Source: Gammaproteobacteria bacterium
GTDB lineage: Bacteria > Pseudomonadota > Gammaproteobacteria > Steroidobacterales > Woeseiaceae
Assembly (NCBI GenBank): GCA_024640305.1
Contig: JAHEFG010000010.1
Span: forward strand, 31,523-95,522
Reading direction: 5' to 3'
DNA: 64,000 nucleotides
In this document: piece after piece, positions 7,635-18,011 of the stretch
How the letters are laid out: the number at the start of each line of letters is the position of its first letter
Numbering within the stretch: the first letter of the stretch is position 1
Notes under the pieces: generated by a model
Database searches by the model: none
What the model saw: only the letters and a program-made list of their open reading frames with translations
Told to the model about the DNA's origin: nothing
Position numbers and translations under genes: made by a program

Positions 7635-10600
7635 TTAGCTCGGCAAGGAGTCCAGGAGTTGCTGGGCCTGCTGCCGCTGACCTTCGTCTCCTTCGTCAAG
7701 GACCTCCTCGAGGATAGAACGAGCACCACCCGGGTCGCCCATGTCGACATAGGCCCGCGCCAAATCCAGTTTGGTTCCGACCTCAGTCATCGTGCGCGCA
7801 TCGTGCAGGTCTTCGCTCATGTCTTCGGGGCCTAACGACAACGTTTCAGCTTCTTCTTCCGGCGCAATTGCCGGGCGCGGCTGCTCTACTGTCGCATCGT
7901 CACGTATTTGCTCAATCGTATCGCCCGCCTGTTCGCTGACCTTTAAGGCCGCAGTCAGGTCATCGAGATCCAGGTCAACATCCGTGCTGGCAACAGCCGG
8001 TAGTTCGCCGGTTTCGTCGAGGTTCACGTTGCCCGTGAAGACATCCTTCGGCAGTGCCTCGGTCTTGGCAAAATCAAAGTCCCCTTCACCTTCATCGTCA
8101 TCGAGGCTCGCGAGCAGCGTCGCCGCATCATCGGCAAGTTCTTCAGGTGTGTCGTCATCGCCGTAACCTGGCGCAAGCATGGTTGCGTCTTCGTCAGAGA
8201 GGGTTTCACCGGCGTCGGCTGCCGTTTCGACGGCGAAATCTTCGCTTAGGACCTGCGTTACGCCAGTTGCGTCGAGCAGGGCCTCATCCAGCGCCGCGCT
8301 GATCCCGGTTGCATCGCCGAGCGCCTCATTGATTCCGGTTTCATCACCGAGCGTCTCCTGCATACCCGTGTCGTTCGGATCGATTTCGGGATTCTTGCCG
8401 GTGACGTCAGCCAGATCGTCGAGTGCCCGGTTTATGCCTGTGTCTGACAGAGCCGGGTTTTCGCCGGTCACATCGAGATCATCGAACGACGCCAGCTCGG
8501 TCTCGGCCAGGCTATCGACATCCAGACCAAGGTCATCGAGGTTAATCTCTGCGGTCTGGTCAGCGCTTTCTACCGCATCGTCCGTGGTGCCTTCCAACGA
8601 AGGCAGTTCCGCGGTACCGGTAAGCACATCGAACTGCTGCTCGATGGTTGGCGTTTCCACAGTTGAGTCCGGAGACGGCATTTCAGCTGTTTCCTCAACT
8701 GACGGCATTTCCGCTGTCAGGTCGAAATCCGGCGCTGCAACAGCCGAGCTTTCAACCGTTGCTTCTTCCTCGTCGACAACCTCGGTTGCGTCATCGTCAA
8801 ACAGGAAGTCCATGCCATCGTCTTCTGCGGGCTCAGATTCGCTATCGCCCGAGCCAAGATCAACGATATCGCTCGAGCCGGAATCGTCGATGAACTCCAT
8901 ATCGAGCGCGCCGGTCTCATCAGATTCCGCGTCAAAGGACAGGTCGACTGCCTTCGTCGCGCCAGCTGCACTGGCGCCGGCAAAGAGCGCGTCATCTCCT
9001 GCTATCTGCTGGCCCATGATGACGATCTTGTCCCAATCTTCACTTGCGCCATCGCCAACAGCGGCATTAAGACGGCCCGCCGCATCAACAAAAGCATCGC
9101 GGTTACCCCAGACAAAATAGATTTCGCAGAGCTTCGTCAGCAGATCCTGATTTTGCGGCTCGATCTCCAACGCACCGTTAACCAGGTCGGCAGCCTGATC
9201 GTAAAGACCATAGGCCATATGGAAATCGGCCTCAGCTATTGGATCGGACTGATCAAGGTTGATCGCCGTTTCACTACTGAACGTATCTTCGAGCGAATCG
9301 AACGAGCCTGTCGGATCTTTCGCTTCTACCGACGCCACCGGTGGCTCCGCCGGTGCTTCTACGAAGTCTGGAGCCGGCACGTCCATGGTCTCATCGTCGA
9401 GAGGCCGGATACCGGACTCCTGCTCGACAACCATAATCGACTCATCATCGCGAACTGGTGCGCGCAGCGTTGCCGTCGCAGCACCTTCCTCGGCGCCCAT
9501 ATCGTCTGAATCGAGAGACCGCCAGGTGTCCGTACCTTCGTCATCGTCACGTCCGCGACGCATGAACCAGAACAGCAAGCCACCGACGACCACAATGGCA
9601 CCTATAATTATTGCCCAGATGCTTGTCAGCGCGGCTATAGCCTTTTCGACGAGACTCGGCTCCGAACGCGTCGGCCTGCGGATAATGTCGCTGCTCGCCG
9701 CATCTGCAGCCGCTGCGTCCGGCTCGCCGGCTGCGTCATCAGCCACAACATCGTCCGTCGCTACATCACCATCAGCGAACAGGTCTGCATCATCGACGGC
9801 ATCCGCGTCATCAACCACCGTGTCGTCGACGGGCGGCTCGTATATTTCACCTCGAATACGTGCAAGCTCTTCGCGCAATGCTGCAAGTTCGTTGTCCCGA
9901 ATTTCGATCAGAGACTGTTGTTGCGGCACATCGGCAGCTTCAAGCTCGTCGATGCGCTGCTCAATCTCGTCTTCACGAGTCAACGGCTCGTCATCGTAGG
10001 TAGTATCGCTATCAGCGCCGTAGGTGTCGCCAGAATAATCTTCATCGGGCGGCACAAGGGTCAGGTTGGGACGAGCTGTTGTATCAGCAACAGCTGGCGC
10101 AGCAGTGCTTCCACTCCAGATGGCGTGCTGGCGCTGTGCTTCTGCCAGAGCCTCGCCACGGTTAATGCGAATAATTTCGTCTGCGCTTGGAATACGCAGC
10201 GACGCACCCGCTCTGAGGAAATTGATGTTGCCGCCAAATGCAGCAGGGTTCGCCTCAAAAATCGCCAGCATCGTCTGGTTCATCGTCAGGCGACCATCGG
10301 GACGTACTCGTGAGGCTATGCCCCACAGTGTTTCGCTGCGCGCGACTGTGTAAGCACCACCCGTCGTCGTGTCGTACGGCGACTCATCACGCATCGGTTG
10401 TGGTTCTTGTTCTGGCAGCGAACGTTCGGGAGCAGGCGCTGCCTGCCGCGTCGGAGCTGGTTGTGGAGCGGCGCGCTGCGGCGCGGGTGCCGGGCGTCTG
10501 ATCTGGCCACTATCTGTCGGCGTGGCACGACTTGGTGCCTGTACTGCTGGTGCGGTTTCGGCTGCCGGTGGCGCAAACGTCGGTGGATCGAGAAGCACGG

Positions 10601-10973
10601 TGTACTCGCGCAACAGCCTGCCACGTGACCATGTCGCCTCAACAAGGAAGGTCAGGAATGGTTCGGCCATTGGCGTGGCAGAACGAATTTCTACAACGTT
10701 GCCGTCGGCACGCCCACTGCGGACGACTTGAAACAGGATATCTTGCAGATAGAACGGGCGGTCCAGGCCATACCGTTCGAATGTATCAGCCGACGCCATG
10801 GCAATCTTGAGATTGTCCAGTTCGTCAGGAGTGGCCGACAGCAATTCAATTTCCGCACGCAACGGCTCGTTGAGTGCAGACTGCAGTCGAATATCTCCCA
10901 GGCCCAGAGCCCAGACCTGGCTCGACATCAGGATGACAAGCGCAAGTGAAATTCGAGACAGTCGTCGCGACAT
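7635..10973 (-). CDS. fimV: FimV, polar landmark / pilus assembly hub protein
   Basis: This 1112-residue protein has the full FimV layout: a signal peptide (residues 1-22), the conserved N-terminal FimV domain (L-G-L-G-D-I-R-L-Q-S-A-L-N-E-P-L), a Pro/Ala-rich linker, a LysM-type peptidoglycan-binding domain (about 205-262) and a coiled-coil stretch (about 335-375). One membrane segment follows near residue 460, then a very acidic cytoplasmic region with short repeats and a TPR-like C-terminal FimV domain ending L-L-D-S-L-P-S. In Pseudomonas FimV organises type IV pili, polar chemosensory proteins and cAMP signalling. The start has GGAG about 10 bases upstream. asd lies 101 bases upstream and truA directly downstream. 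Confidence 0.95.
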   Translation of the reverse strand: MSRRLSRISLALVILMSSQVWALGLGDIRLQSALNEPLRAEIELLSATPDELDNLKIAMASADTFERYGLDRPFYLQDILFQVVRSGRADGNVVEIRSATPMAEPFLTFLVEATWSRGRLLREYTVLLDPPTFAPPAAETAPAVQAPSRATPTDSGQIRRPAPAPQRAAPQPAPTRQAAPAPERSLPEQEPQPMRDESPYDTTTGGAYTVARSETLWGIASRVRPDGRLTMNQTMLAIFEANPAAFGGNINFLRAGASLRIPSADEIIRINRGEALAEAQRQHAIWSGSTAAPAVADTTARPNLTLVPPDEDYSGDTYGADSDTTYDDEPLTREDEIEQRIDELEAADVPQQQSLIEIRDNELAALREELARIRGEIYEPPVDDTVVDDADAVDDADLFADGDVATDDVVADDAAGEPDAAAADAASSDIIRRPTRSEPSLVEKAIAALTSIWAIIIGAIVVVGGLLFWFMRRGRDDDEGTDTWRSLDSDDMGAEEGAATATLRAPVRDDESIMVVEQESGIRPLDDETMDVPAPDFVEAPAEPPVASVEAKDPTGSFDSLEDTFSSETAINLDQSDPIAEADFHMAYGLYDQAADLVNGALEIEPQNQDLLTKLCEIYFVWGNRDAFVDAAGRLNAAVGDGASEDWDKIVIMGQQIAGDDALFAGASAAGATKAVDLSFDAESDETGALDMEFIDDSGSSDIVDLGSGDSESEPAEDDGMDFLFDDDATEVVDEEEATVESSAVAAPDFDLTAEMPSVEETAEMPSPDSTVETPTIEQQFDVLTGTAELPSLEGTTDDAVESADQTAEINLDDLGLDVDSLAETELASFDDLDVTGENPALSDTGINRALDDLADVTGKNPEIDPNDTGMQETLGDETGINEALGDATGISAALDEALLDATGVTQVLSEDFAVETAADAGETLSDEDATMLAPGYGDDDTPEELADDAATLLASLDDDEGEGDFDFAKTEALPKDVFTGNVNLDETGELPAVASTDVDLDLDDLTAALKVSEQAGDTIEQIRDDATVEQPRPAIAPEEEAETLSLGPEDMSEDLHDARTMTEVGTKLDLARAYVDMGDPGGARSILEEVLDEGDEGQRQQAQQLLDSLPS

Positions 10974-11074
10974 AGTTTTTATCTCCGGATCCCTGTAATG
11001 CCCCGTAAACGGCGCCTTCAGGAGCCACTTCTTGGCTGGCTGACCGCGTTTAACATATGGTGTCGAACTATAGC

Positions 11075-12097
11075 TTATAAATGGATTTTCGCCAATATTT
11101 CAGCAATTTGGACGCTATTTAGAGCCGCGCCCTTACGTATGTTGTCCGAGACTACCCAGAGATTGATACCACGTGGGTGAGAAATATCCTCTCGGACCCG
11201 GCCAACGTAGACCGGGTCGGTGCCCGAGCTTTCTGTCACTGCTGTCGGATATTCACCGGTTTTTACGCCGTCAAGCAGCGTTACGCCCGGTGCATTCCTG
11301 AGCAAATCACACACTTTCTCCGCCGTGATCTTCTCTTTGGTTTCAACATGTACAGCCTCGGAATGGCCATAGAAAACCGGTACGCGCACGGCTGTTGGAT
11401 TTACGAGGATTTTCTGGTCGCCAAATATTTTGCGCGTTTCCCACACCATCTTCATTTCTTCCCTGGTGTAGCGATTGTCCTGGAACACATCGATTTGCGG
11501 GATTGCGTTGAACGCAATTTGCTTCGCATCACCTTTGAGCTCGAGTGGACGACCATTTAGCAAGCATGCCGTTTGTCGCACTAATTCTTCGACGGCACTT
11601 TTGCCCGCCCCGGAAACTGCCTGGTATGTAGCGACATTGATTCGCTCGATGCCGACTGCGTCGTAAATGGGTTTCAGGGCGACAACCATCTGGATAGTCG
11701 AGCAATTCGGGTTCGCAATGATGCCTCGACTCTCGTACGCTGCGATGGCATCGGGATTCACTTCGGGCACGACAAGCGGGATATCGTCGTCATAACGAAA
11801 GTGAGAAGTGTTATCGATGACCACGCAGCCGGCCGCAGCCGCCTTCGGCGCATATTCTTCTGACACAGAGCCACCTGCAGAGAACAGCGCGATCTGTGCT
11901 TTCGAAAAATCGAAATCGGCAAGATTATCGACCGCCAGATCACGATTGCGGTAGCTGACCGTCTTGCCGATCGAACGCTCGCTGGCGAGTGCATACACGG
12001 TGCCTACCGGGAATTTCCGTTCAGTAAGAATTTCCAGCATCGATTCACCGACGGCACCGGTGGCGCCGACGACGGCAATATCAAATTTGCGTGTCAT
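11075..12097 (-). CDS. asd: Aspartate-semialdehyde dehydrogenase Asd
   Basis: Asd reduces aspartyl phosphate to aspartate semialdehyde with NADPH, the branch point to lysine/diaminopimelate, threonine and methionine. The 340-residue protein shows the NADP-binding start [10 protein letters not shown], the catalytic Cys in N-P-N-C-S-T (near residue 130), and Q-A-V-S-G-A-G downstream. This is the shorter of the two bacterial Asd types. Its ATG overlaps the aroC stop (ATGA), so translation is probably coupled. It lies upstream of fimV as in Pseudomonas. Confidence 0.96.
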   Translation of the reverse strand: MTRKFDIAVVGATGAVGESMLEILTERKFPVGTVYALASERSIGKTVSYRNRDLAVDNLADFDFSKAQIALFSAGGSVSEEYAPKAAAAGCVVIDNTSHFRYDDDIPLVVPEVNPDAIAAYESRGIIANPNCSTIQMVVALKPIYDAVGIERINVATYQAVSGAGKSAVEELVRQTACLLNGRPLELKGDAKQIAFNAIPQIDVFQDNRYTREEMKMVWETRKIFGDQKILVNPTAVRVPVFYGHSEAVHVETKEKITAEKVCDLLRNAPGVTLLDGVKTGEYPTAVTESSGTDPVYVGRVREDISHPRGINLWVVSDNIRKGAALNSVQIAEILAKIHL

Positions 12098-13179
12098 ACG
12101 ACTGGTACTCCCGATTCAACGTCGGCGTTCTGGGCACGATCGCGAAGGAAGTGATCCATAAGCACCAAAGCAACCATCGCCTCGGCGATAGGGGTTGCGC
12201 GCAGCCCCACACAAGGGTCGTGGCGGCCCTTGGTGACGATCTCGGTCTGCTTGCCCGACGAGTCGATAGTCTTGCCAGGAACTGAAATGCTCGAGGTCGG
12301 CTTCAACGCGATGCTGGCGAGAAGGTCCTGTCCCGACGAAATGCCGCCCAGGGTCCCACCGGCATCGTTCTTGCTAAAGCCATCCGGCCCGATTTCGTCA
12401 CGATGTTCACTACCACGTTGTGTGACGGCTGCAAAACCGGCGCCGATCTCGATTCCTTTAACAGCGTTGATACTCATCAAGCCGTGCGCGATGTCCGCGC
12501 CCAGCTTGTCAAACACGGGTTCGCCAAGACCAGGCGGCAAATTGCTGGCCAGCACACTAATTTTTGCCCCAATGGAGTCGCCCTGCGCTCGCAGGTCATC
12601 CATGAACTTCGCAAGTTCGTCCATACGTCCCGGATCCGCACAAAAAAACGGATTGTCATTGACGATGGACAGGTCAGTGCCCGCCAGTTTTATCGGGCCG
12701 AGCTGCGCGAGGTAGCCCGTTATCTCCACGCCCAGCTTTTCGCGCAGAAACTTGCGCGCGATCGCACCGGCCGCCACGCGCATCGATGTCTCTCGCGCCG
12801 ATGAGCGGCCCCCGCCACGATAATCGCGAATGCCGTACTTTTGTTGATACGTGTAGTCGGCGTGTCCGGGACGGAACTTGTCCTTAATATCGCCGTAATC
12901 CCTGGAGCGCTGATCGGCATTTTCGATAAGCAACCCGATCGGCGTGCCGGTCGTCTTACCTTCGAATACACCTGACAGGATCTGTACCTGATCGGGCTCG
13001 TTGCGCTGCGTCGTATGACGCGAACGTCCGGGACGACGGCGATCGAGGTCGACTTGAATGTCACTCTCGCTGAGCTCCATTCCTGGTGGGCAACCATCAA
13101 CCACGCAACCCAGTGCCCGCCCGTGGCTCTCGCCAAACGTCGACACGATAAATAACCGACCGAAACTACTACCTGACAC
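12094..13179 (-). CDS. aroC: Chorismate synthase AroC
   Basis: AroC converts EPSP to chorismate using reduced FMN, the last step of the shikimate pathway. The 361-residue sequence carries the three family signatures: G-E-S-H-G near residue 16, [10 protein letters not shown] (near 123) and the C-terminal R-H-D-P-C segment. Length equals the family norm. It begins one base after prmB ends and overlaps asd by four bases, forming prmB-aroC-asd. Confidence 0.97.
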   Translation of the reverse strand: MSGSSFGRLFIVSTFGESHGRALGCVVDGCPPGMELSESDIQVDLDRRRPGRSRHTTQRNEPDQVQILSGVFEGKTTGTPIGLLIENADQRSRDYGDIKDKFRPGHADYTYQQKYGIRDYRGGGRSSARETSMRVAAGAIARKFLREKLGVEITGYLAQLGPIKLAGTDLSIVNDNPFFCADPGRMDELAKFMDDLRAQGDSIGAKISVLASNLPPGLGEPVFDKLGADIAHGLMSINAVKGIEIGAGFAAVTQRGSEHRDEIGPDGFSKNDAGGTLGGISSGQDLLASIALKPTSSISVPGKTIDSSGKQTEIVTKGRHDPCVGLRATPIAEAMVALVLMDHFLRDRAQNADVESGVPVV

Positions 13180-13180
13180 C

Positions 13181-14074
13181 TTATATATCCTCGAGATCTT
13201 GCTTTGTCAGCAGGAATACGCCTGACCCGCCATGCTCGAACTCCAGCCACGTAAATGCAACACCCGGATAACGTTTTTCCAACGCTGGCTGACTGTTGCC
13301 GACTTCACAGACGAGTATTCCCTTGTCGTTCAGGAATCGCGATGCATGATGCAGGATCGTGTTCACTGAATCCAGACCATCTTCACCTGCCGCCAGCCCC
13401 AACTCGGGTTCGTGCCCAAATTCGCGCGGCAGAGCATCCATGTCCTCTTTATCCACGTACGGTGGATTACTCACAATCAGGTCGTAGTGTCTGCCCTCCA
13501 GGTTATCGAAAAAGCTGGACTGAACCAGTCGGACGCGATCGGCAAGCTCATGCTTCTCTATATTGATGGCCGCGACATCGAGTGCGTCCGTCGATATATC
13601 AACTGCATCAACAACGGCATCGGGGAACGCTTTTGCGATAGCGATCGCAATGCAGCCACTGCCAGTGCCGAGGTCGACCGCTGATTTGACGTCCTCCGCA
13701 ACCAGCCATGGTACGAACCGATCATGAATGAGTTCGGCGAAAGGCGACCGCGGAACCAGCACTCGCTCGTCGACGTAGAATTCGAGCCCGGCAAACCAGG
13801 CCTGGTTGACGAGATACGCAACCGGTACACGATCGCGAATCCGTCTTTCGACCAATGCTTCCAGCTCACGCACTTCGGCTGGCTCGACGGTCCTGCCATA
13901 AACGGCCGGCACATCGTCATGTGACAGCCCAAGATGCGCGAATACCAGCCAGGCGGCCTCGTCGACCGCATTATCCGTGCCATGACCGAAGTTCAGGTCT
14001 GCTGCGTCGAAACGACTGGCGATCTCACGGATGATCGCCTCAACAGTCGTCGCTTGTTCAGATGTCTGTGCCAT
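13181..14074 (-). CDS. prmB: PrmB, 50S L3 glutamine methyltransferase
   Basis: PrmB methylates the Gln side chain amide of ribosomal protein L3. I start it at ATG 14074 (M-A-Q-T-S-E-Q), giving 297 residues. An open frame runs further upstream, but that part overlaps the divergent sco gene and looks non-coding. The catalytic N-P-P-Y motif is present in I-V-S-N-P-P-Y-V-D, with the SAM-binding [11 protein letters not shown] before it. prmB-aroC synteny supports PrmB over its relative PrmC. Confidence 0.93.
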   Translation of the reverse strand: MAQTSEQATTVEAIIREIASRFDAADLNFGHGTDNAVDEAAWLVFAHLGLSHDDVPAVYGRTVEPAEVRELEALVERRIRDRVPVAYLVNQAWFAGLEFYVDERVLVPRSPFAELIHDRFVPWLVAEDVKSAVDLGTGSGCIAIAIAKAFPDAVVDAVDISTDALDVAAINIEKHELADRVRLVQSSFFDNLEGRHYDLIVSNPPYVDKEDMDALPREFGHEPELGLAAGEDGLDSVNTILHHASRFLNDKGILVCEVGNSQPALEKRYPGVAFTWLEFEHGGSGVFLLTKQDLEDI

Positions 14075-14128
14075 AGATGAAGAGTGTCGTTTAGAATAGG
14101 AGCATTGCGCAAACCGAACTGCCAAATA

Positions 14129-14743
14129 ATGAACTTCAGAAAAGCTTTTATTGTCTTTGCCGCTCTCGCCGCAATCACTACCGGTGCGTGGTTCTCGCTG
14201 CAGCTGGCCTCGCCTCCGCCTGTGCCCACTACGGCCACGATTTTGCCTGCCAGCAGCGAATTGCCGGAATTTTCCTTGCTGGACCAGAGTGGCCAGACGA
14301 TTGGCCGCGATGTTTTCGAAGGGCAATGGGACCTGCTGTTCTTCGGCTTCACACAGTGTCCGGACATCTGTCCATTAACGCTGCAGGTTCTCGCAGAAGC
14401 GCAACGACAACTAGCAGATGCCGGCCAGCAACCGCTGCCGCGCATCGTGCTCGTCAGTGTCGACCCCGAACGCGACACGCCTGATGTGATCGGACAATAC
14501 GTGGATCATTTCGGCGCAGATAGTCTCGGTATCACGGGTTCCATGGACGAACTCCGGAAGCTCACTAACAGCCTCGGCATATTCTTCGAGAAATCCGGGC
14601 CGGACGAGGAAAATTACTCGGTCGCCCATTCAGCTGTCGTTCTCCTCATAGATCCTGACGGCCGGTTTCAAGCCCTGTTCGGCTCTCCGCATTTAGCAGA
14701 GAACTTCGTACATGATTTGCCAATTATAATGAACGCACAATGA
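14129..14743 (+). CDS. SCO1/SenC family copper chaperone
   Basis: This 204-residue protein starts with a membrane anchor (M-N-F-R-K-A-F, hydrophobic residues about 5-24), followed by a thioredoxin-like domain. The copper ligands are visible: C-P-D-I-C (C-x3-C) and a late His in S-V-A-H-S-A-V. Sco proteins deliver copper to, or reduce, the CuA site of cytochrome c oxidase. The next gene, a PCuAC chaperone, overlaps it by four bases (ATGA), and this pair forms a known CuA assembly unit. The start at 14129 puts the signal at the N-terminus; a longer frame from 14084 would bury it. Confidence 0.93.
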   Translation: MNFRKAFIVFAALAAITTGAWFSLQLASPPPVPTTATILPASSELPEFSLLDQSGQTIGRDVFEGQWDLLFFGFTQCPDICPLTLQVLAEAQRQLADAGQQPLPRIVLVSVDPERDTPDVIGQYVDHFGADSLGITGSMDELRKLTNSLGIFFEKSGPDEENYSVAHSAVVLLIDPDGRFQALFGSPHLAENFVHDLPIIMNAQ

Positions 14744-15153
14744 AACAACTTACTCTCGCTGTTCTCTTCACGCTGCTGATGGCGGCATGTTCCGAAGCAC
14801 AAGCGCCGTTGGCCGCAAGTGACGTCGTCGTTACCCAATCTGTGCCGGGCATGCGCATGAGCGCCGGCTACTTCAAGCTGACCAACAACTCGGCGCAAAG
14901 CATCAACATTTCACATGTCACAAGTCCACAATTCGCCTCGGTTGAGATGCACGAGACGATCATAAAAGATGAGGTCGCCCGCATGGTTCCACTCCAGGTG
15001 CTGACCTTGCAGCCCGGGGAGACCGTGAGTTTCGAGCCTGGCGGCAAGCATCTGATGCTGATGCGGCCAGGCAACGATTTTGATTCAGTGACGCTGCAGT
15101 TTTTCGCTGGTGAGGCACTGCTGCTAAGCGTTAACACAGATTTCGACCGGTAA
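14740..15153 (+). CDS. PCu(A)C periplasmic copper chaperone, predicted lipoprotein
   Basis: The 137-residue protein has a lipoprotein-type signal (L-L-M-A-A-C, Cys near residue 17) and the PCuAC copper site. In that site, M-H is followed by a Met about 11 residues on, then H-L-M about 22 residues later (residues about 69-105). PCuAC passes Cu(I) to Sco and on to the oxidase CuA centre in the periplasm. Coupled translation with the upstream Sco gene strengthens the assignment. No oxidase subunits are in the window. Confidence 0.92.
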   Translation: MKQLTLAVLFTLLMAACSEAQAPLAASDVVVTQSVPGMRMSAGYFKLTNNSAQSINISHVTSPQFASVEMHETIIKDEVARMVPLQVLTLQPGETVSFEPGGKHLMLMRPGNDFDSVTLQFFAGEALLLSVNTDFDR

Positions 15154-15160
15154 TTCTTCC

Positions 15161-16024
15161 ATGCGCGCGCGATTTTTCGTATTTCTGCAGTATGTGCTGC
15201 CTCGATTCTGGCTGACGGCGATCGTTTATCGGCTCGCGAGAATTCGTACACCTGCCATAAAAGACCTGCTCATCAAACGCTTCATATTGCACTTCGATGT
15301 CGAAACCGAAGAGGTCGAGCTCGAAATTCCGGGTGGCTTCGAATCATTTAACGATTTTTTCATTCGACAGCTCAAGGGCGATGCCCGGCCGATCGATGCG
15401 CAACCTGGAGCTATCGTTTCTCCGGTAGATGGCACGGTCAGCAGGTCTGGCCGGATGCTGGCCGGCAGCATCATGCAGGCGAAGGGCATCGACTACACAC
15501 TTGAGGACTTGCTCGCGACCGACCTGGATCAGGCTGCTGCGCTTGCAAATGGCTCGTTCGCGACGATCTATCTTGCGCCATACAACTATCACCGCGTGCA
15601 CGCGCCGTTCGATGGCAAAGTCGTCGCTGCAAGATACGTTCCCGGCGATTTGTTCAGCGTCAACGCTGCCACCGCGAAATGCGTTCCAGGGCTGTTTCGA
15701 CGCAACGAACGGCTTGTCCTGCATTTCGAAACTTCGCACGGTCCGGCGGCGTTGGTATTTGTTGGCGCCCTCAATGTTGGCAGCATTAGCACCCCGTGGA
15801 GCGGACAGATTCGGCCACGCAAGAACGGCGTCGTCGAGACAGTAGATTTGAGCAGCGGACCCGACACCATCAGCAAGGGAGACCTGCTCGGCTGGTTCAA
15901 TATGGGATCCACCGTCATCATCCTGATGCCCGAGCACACCTGTGAATGGCACGACGATCTCGAACCCGGTAAGACCGTTCGCATGGGAGAGTCAATCGGC
16001 AAGATTCAGGACATCGCCGCGTGA
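15161..16024 (+). CDS. psd: Phosphatidylserine decarboxylase proenzyme Psd
   Basis: Psd makes phosphatidylethanolamine from phosphatidylserine at the inner membrane. The 287-residue proenzyme cleaves itself at Gly-Ser in N-M-G-S-T-V-I near residue 250, and the Ser becomes the pyruvoyl group. The motif reads M-G-S-T rather than the L-G-S-T of E. coli, a mild variation that keeps the Ser. The Y-H-R-V-H-A-P catalytic His segment is near residue 147. It starts 7 bases after the copper chaperone gene, and its stop overlaps the GTG of epmA. Confidence 0.95.
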   Translation: MRARFFVFLQYVLPRFWLTAIVYRLARIRTPAIKDLLIKRFILHFDVETEEVELEIPGGFESFNDFFIRQLKGDARPIDAQPGAIVSPVDGTVSRSGRMLAGSIMQAKGIDYTLEDLLATDLDQAAALANGSFATIYLAPYNYHRVHAPFDGKVVAARYVPGDLFSVNAATAKCVPGLFRRNERLVLHFETSHGPAALVFVGALNVGSISTPWSGQIRPRKNGVVETVDLSSGPDTISKGDLLGWFNMGSTVIILMPEHTCEWHDDLEPGKTVRMGESIGKIQDIAA

Positions 16025-16995
16025 GCGATTGGCAGCCTTCCGGCGGACCGGCGGCAGCTCGTAGCCGCGAAGCAATGATGTGTCGGGCGCGTGACTACTT
16101 CGTAGCTCAGGACGTTCTCGCGGTCGACACTCCTGCCTTGAGCCAGTACGCAGTTACAGATGCGAACATCGAGAGCCTCGCGGTGTCCACGCGTGATGGC
16201 CGCAAGTATTTTCTGCATACGTCGCCCGAGTTCTGCATGAAACGATTGCTGGCGGCAGGTTACCCCGACATCTATTCAATTTGCCGTGTATTCAGGGATG
16301 GTGAGGCGGGCCAGTGGCACGCGCCGGAGTTCACGATGGTTGAGTGGTATCGCCTGGGATTCGAATTAAGCCAAATAATTGATGACACGACGCACTTCAT
16401 CGCGACCTGCCTGGATTTGCCGACCCTGGCAAACAGCGTTGTGCGATTCGATTTTGCCGACATCTTGCAGGAATTCGCTGCTATCGACATAACAGACACG
16501 TCAGTTGACGAGCTTGCGGCCTGCTGTGACGCCGATGAGACGCTGCGTGCCAGCATTGGGACAGATAAAGACGCCTGGCTGGATCTGATCGTTGCAACGG
16601 TGATAGCGCCACAATTTGTGCCTGACGAATTAACCGTGGTTCAGCATTACCCCGCAAGCCAGGCAGCGCTGGCAAGAGTATGCCCGAACGACCCTCTTTT
16701 CGCCGACCGTTTCGAGGTCTTCTGTGGTTCGATCGAACTCGCAAACGGATATGTCGAGCTGACCGACGCCGCGGAACAACGTCGGCGTATGGACAGTGAC
16801 CTGCGCAAGAGACGTGACTCGGGACAAACCGAGCCGCCCTGGGACAGGCAATTAATCGGCGCACTCGATTCCGGCCTCCCCCAGTGTGCCGGAGTTGCCG
16901 TGGGATTTGAGCGGCTACAAATGATCTTCGACGGCTCTGACGACATACGTGAGGTAGTCACCTTTGGCAGCGAGTACACCAATGGAAAGCTCTGA
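16021..16995 (+). CDS. epmA: EpmA, EF-P beta-lysine ligase (GenX/PoxA)
   Basis: EpmA attaches (R)-beta-lysine to a Lys of elongation factor P. It is a class II lysyl-tRNA-synthetase-like catalytic domain without the anticodon-binding domain, and 324 residues fits (E. coli 325). Class II motifs seen are H-T-S-P-E-F-C-M-K-R (near residue 66), R-V-F-R-D-G-E (near 85) and G-V-A-V-G-F-E-R-L (near 300). It starts with GTG inside the psd stop (GTGA). efp lies close by on the opposite strand. epmB, which makes beta-lysine, is not in the window. Confidence 0.94.
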   Translation: MSDWQPSGGPAAARSREAMMCRARDYFVAQDVLAVDTPALSQYAVTDANIESLAVSTRDGRKYFLHTSPEFCMKRLLAAGYPDIYSICRVFRDGEAGQWHAPEFTMVEWYRLGFELSQIIDDTTHFIATCLDLPTLANSVVRFDFADILQEFAAIDITDTSVDELAACCDADETLRASIGTDKDAWLDLIVATVIAPQFVPDELTVVQHYPASQAALARVCPNDPLFADRFEVFCGSIELANGYVELTDAAEQRRRMDSDLRKRRDSGQTEPPWDRQLIGALDSGLPQCAGVAVGFERLQMIFDGSDDIREVVTFGSEYTNGKL

Positions 16996-17452
16996 TTACA
17001 ATTTGTTGAAATCTCAGTTCGAAGCACTCGTCGCCGATGAACCAGATGTACTTGCCAACACAAGTAACTTCGTCGGTTTGCTATTCAACGCGCTCGATAA
17101 AATTAACTGGCTGGGAATTTACGTTTTGCGCGACGGCGAACTGGTGCTGGGGCCATTCCAGGGCAAGCCCGCATGTATTCGAATTCCGATAGGCCGTGGC
17201 GTTTGTGGCACAGCTGCGGCAACGCTCGAAACACAACTTGTTCCAAACGTGCACGAGTTTCCGGGCCACATTCCTTGTGACGATGCCTCGCTCTCCGAAA
17301 TCGTCGTGCCACTCATTATCGATGGAGCGCTTGTCGGTGTGCTGGACATCGATAGCCCGATAACAGACCGCTTTAACGCGATCGATAAGGAAGGTCTGGA
17401 ATTGTTGTGCAGCGCGTTTTGCGAATCGCAGTCGGGCAGGAAGTTTATTTGA
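16982..17452 (+). CDS. Free methionine-(R)-sulfoxide reductase (GAF domain)
   Basis: This 156-residue GAF protein matches the fRMsr family, which reduces free (not protein-bound) methionine-R-sulfoxide. The three family Cys are present: K-P-A-C, G-V-C-G-T-A and G-H-I-P-C-D. The short length and whole-protein GAF fold also fit. I start it at ATG 16982 (M-E-S-S-D-Y), overlapping the end of epmA by 14 bases. It converges on efp with an 8-base overlap of the coding ends. Confidence 0.9.
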   Translation: MESSDYNLLKSQFEALVADEPDVLANTSNFVGLLFNALDKINWLGIYVLRDGELVLGPFQGKPACIRIPIGRGVCGTAAATLETQLVPNVHEFPGHIPCDDASLSEIVVPLIIDGALVGVLDIDSPITDRFNAIDKEGLELLCSAFCESQSGRKFI

Positions 17453-18011
17453 CCCTGGAAACGTACTCGCGTGAGCGTGTGTCTACGCGAATCGTTTCGT
17501 TCTGATCCACAAACAGGGGCACTCGAACAACCGCGCCGGTCGATAACGTCGCCGGTTTAACCCCACCGCTTGCCGTATCACCTTTGACACCGGGGTCAGT
17601 CTCAACAATCTCCAGCTCAACAAAGTTGGGTGGCTCGACAAGTAGCGGCGAGTTATTCCACAGCGTGATCTGGCAGATGTCCCCGTCACTAATCCAGTCT
17701 TTGGCATCGCCAACAGCTTTTTCATCGGCCGCGTACTGTTCAAATGTGTCGGCAACCATGAAATGCCAGAACTCGCCGTCGTTGTAGAGGTACTGCATGT
17801 CGGTGTCCATGACATCAGCAGCCTCAACGCTCTCTCCCGACTTAAATGTCTTGTCGACCGTCTTGCCGGTTTTCAGGTTCTTGATGCGCACACGGTTGAA
17901 CGCCTGTCCCTTGCCCGGTTTGACGAACTCGTTCTCAACAATGATGCACGGGTCATTATCAATAATGATCCGGAGCCCCGATTTGAATTCACTAGTGTTG
18001 TAATTTGCCAT
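17445..18011 (-). CDS. efp: Elongation factor P
   Basis: EF-P binds ribosomes stalled on consecutive prolines and promotes peptide bond formation. The 188-residue chain has the three-domain EF-P form, and the modified-Lys loop reads [10 protein letters not shown] near residue 30. This is the pattern used by the beta-lysylation (EpmA) branch, in agreement with the epmA gene just beyond. It is followed convergently by the fRMsr gene, and a 206-base divergent spacer separates it from the FimX-like gene. Confidence 0.97.
   Translation of the reverse strand: MANYNTSEFKSGLRIIIDNDPCIIVENEFVKPGKGQAFNRVRIKNLKTGKTVDKTFKSGESVEAADVMDTDMQYLYNDGEFWHFMVADTFEQYAADEKAVGDAKDWISDGDICQITLWNNSPLLVEPPNFVELEIVETDPGVKGDTASGGVKPATLSTGAVVRVPLFVDQNETIRVDTRSREYVSRVK

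Noticed and set aside
6891..7835. Plus-strand frame of about 314 codons over truA and the fimV end
   Set aside because: Overlaps two convincing minus-strand genes and carries no domain.
8179..9120. Ser-rich plus-strand frame
   Set aside because: Antisense of the acidic Asp/Glu-rich part of fimV, which gives Ser-rich translations; not a gene.
14075..14326. N-terminal extension of prmB
   Set aside because: It would overlap the divergent sco gene and lacks conserved sequence; the start at 14074 fits PrmB length.
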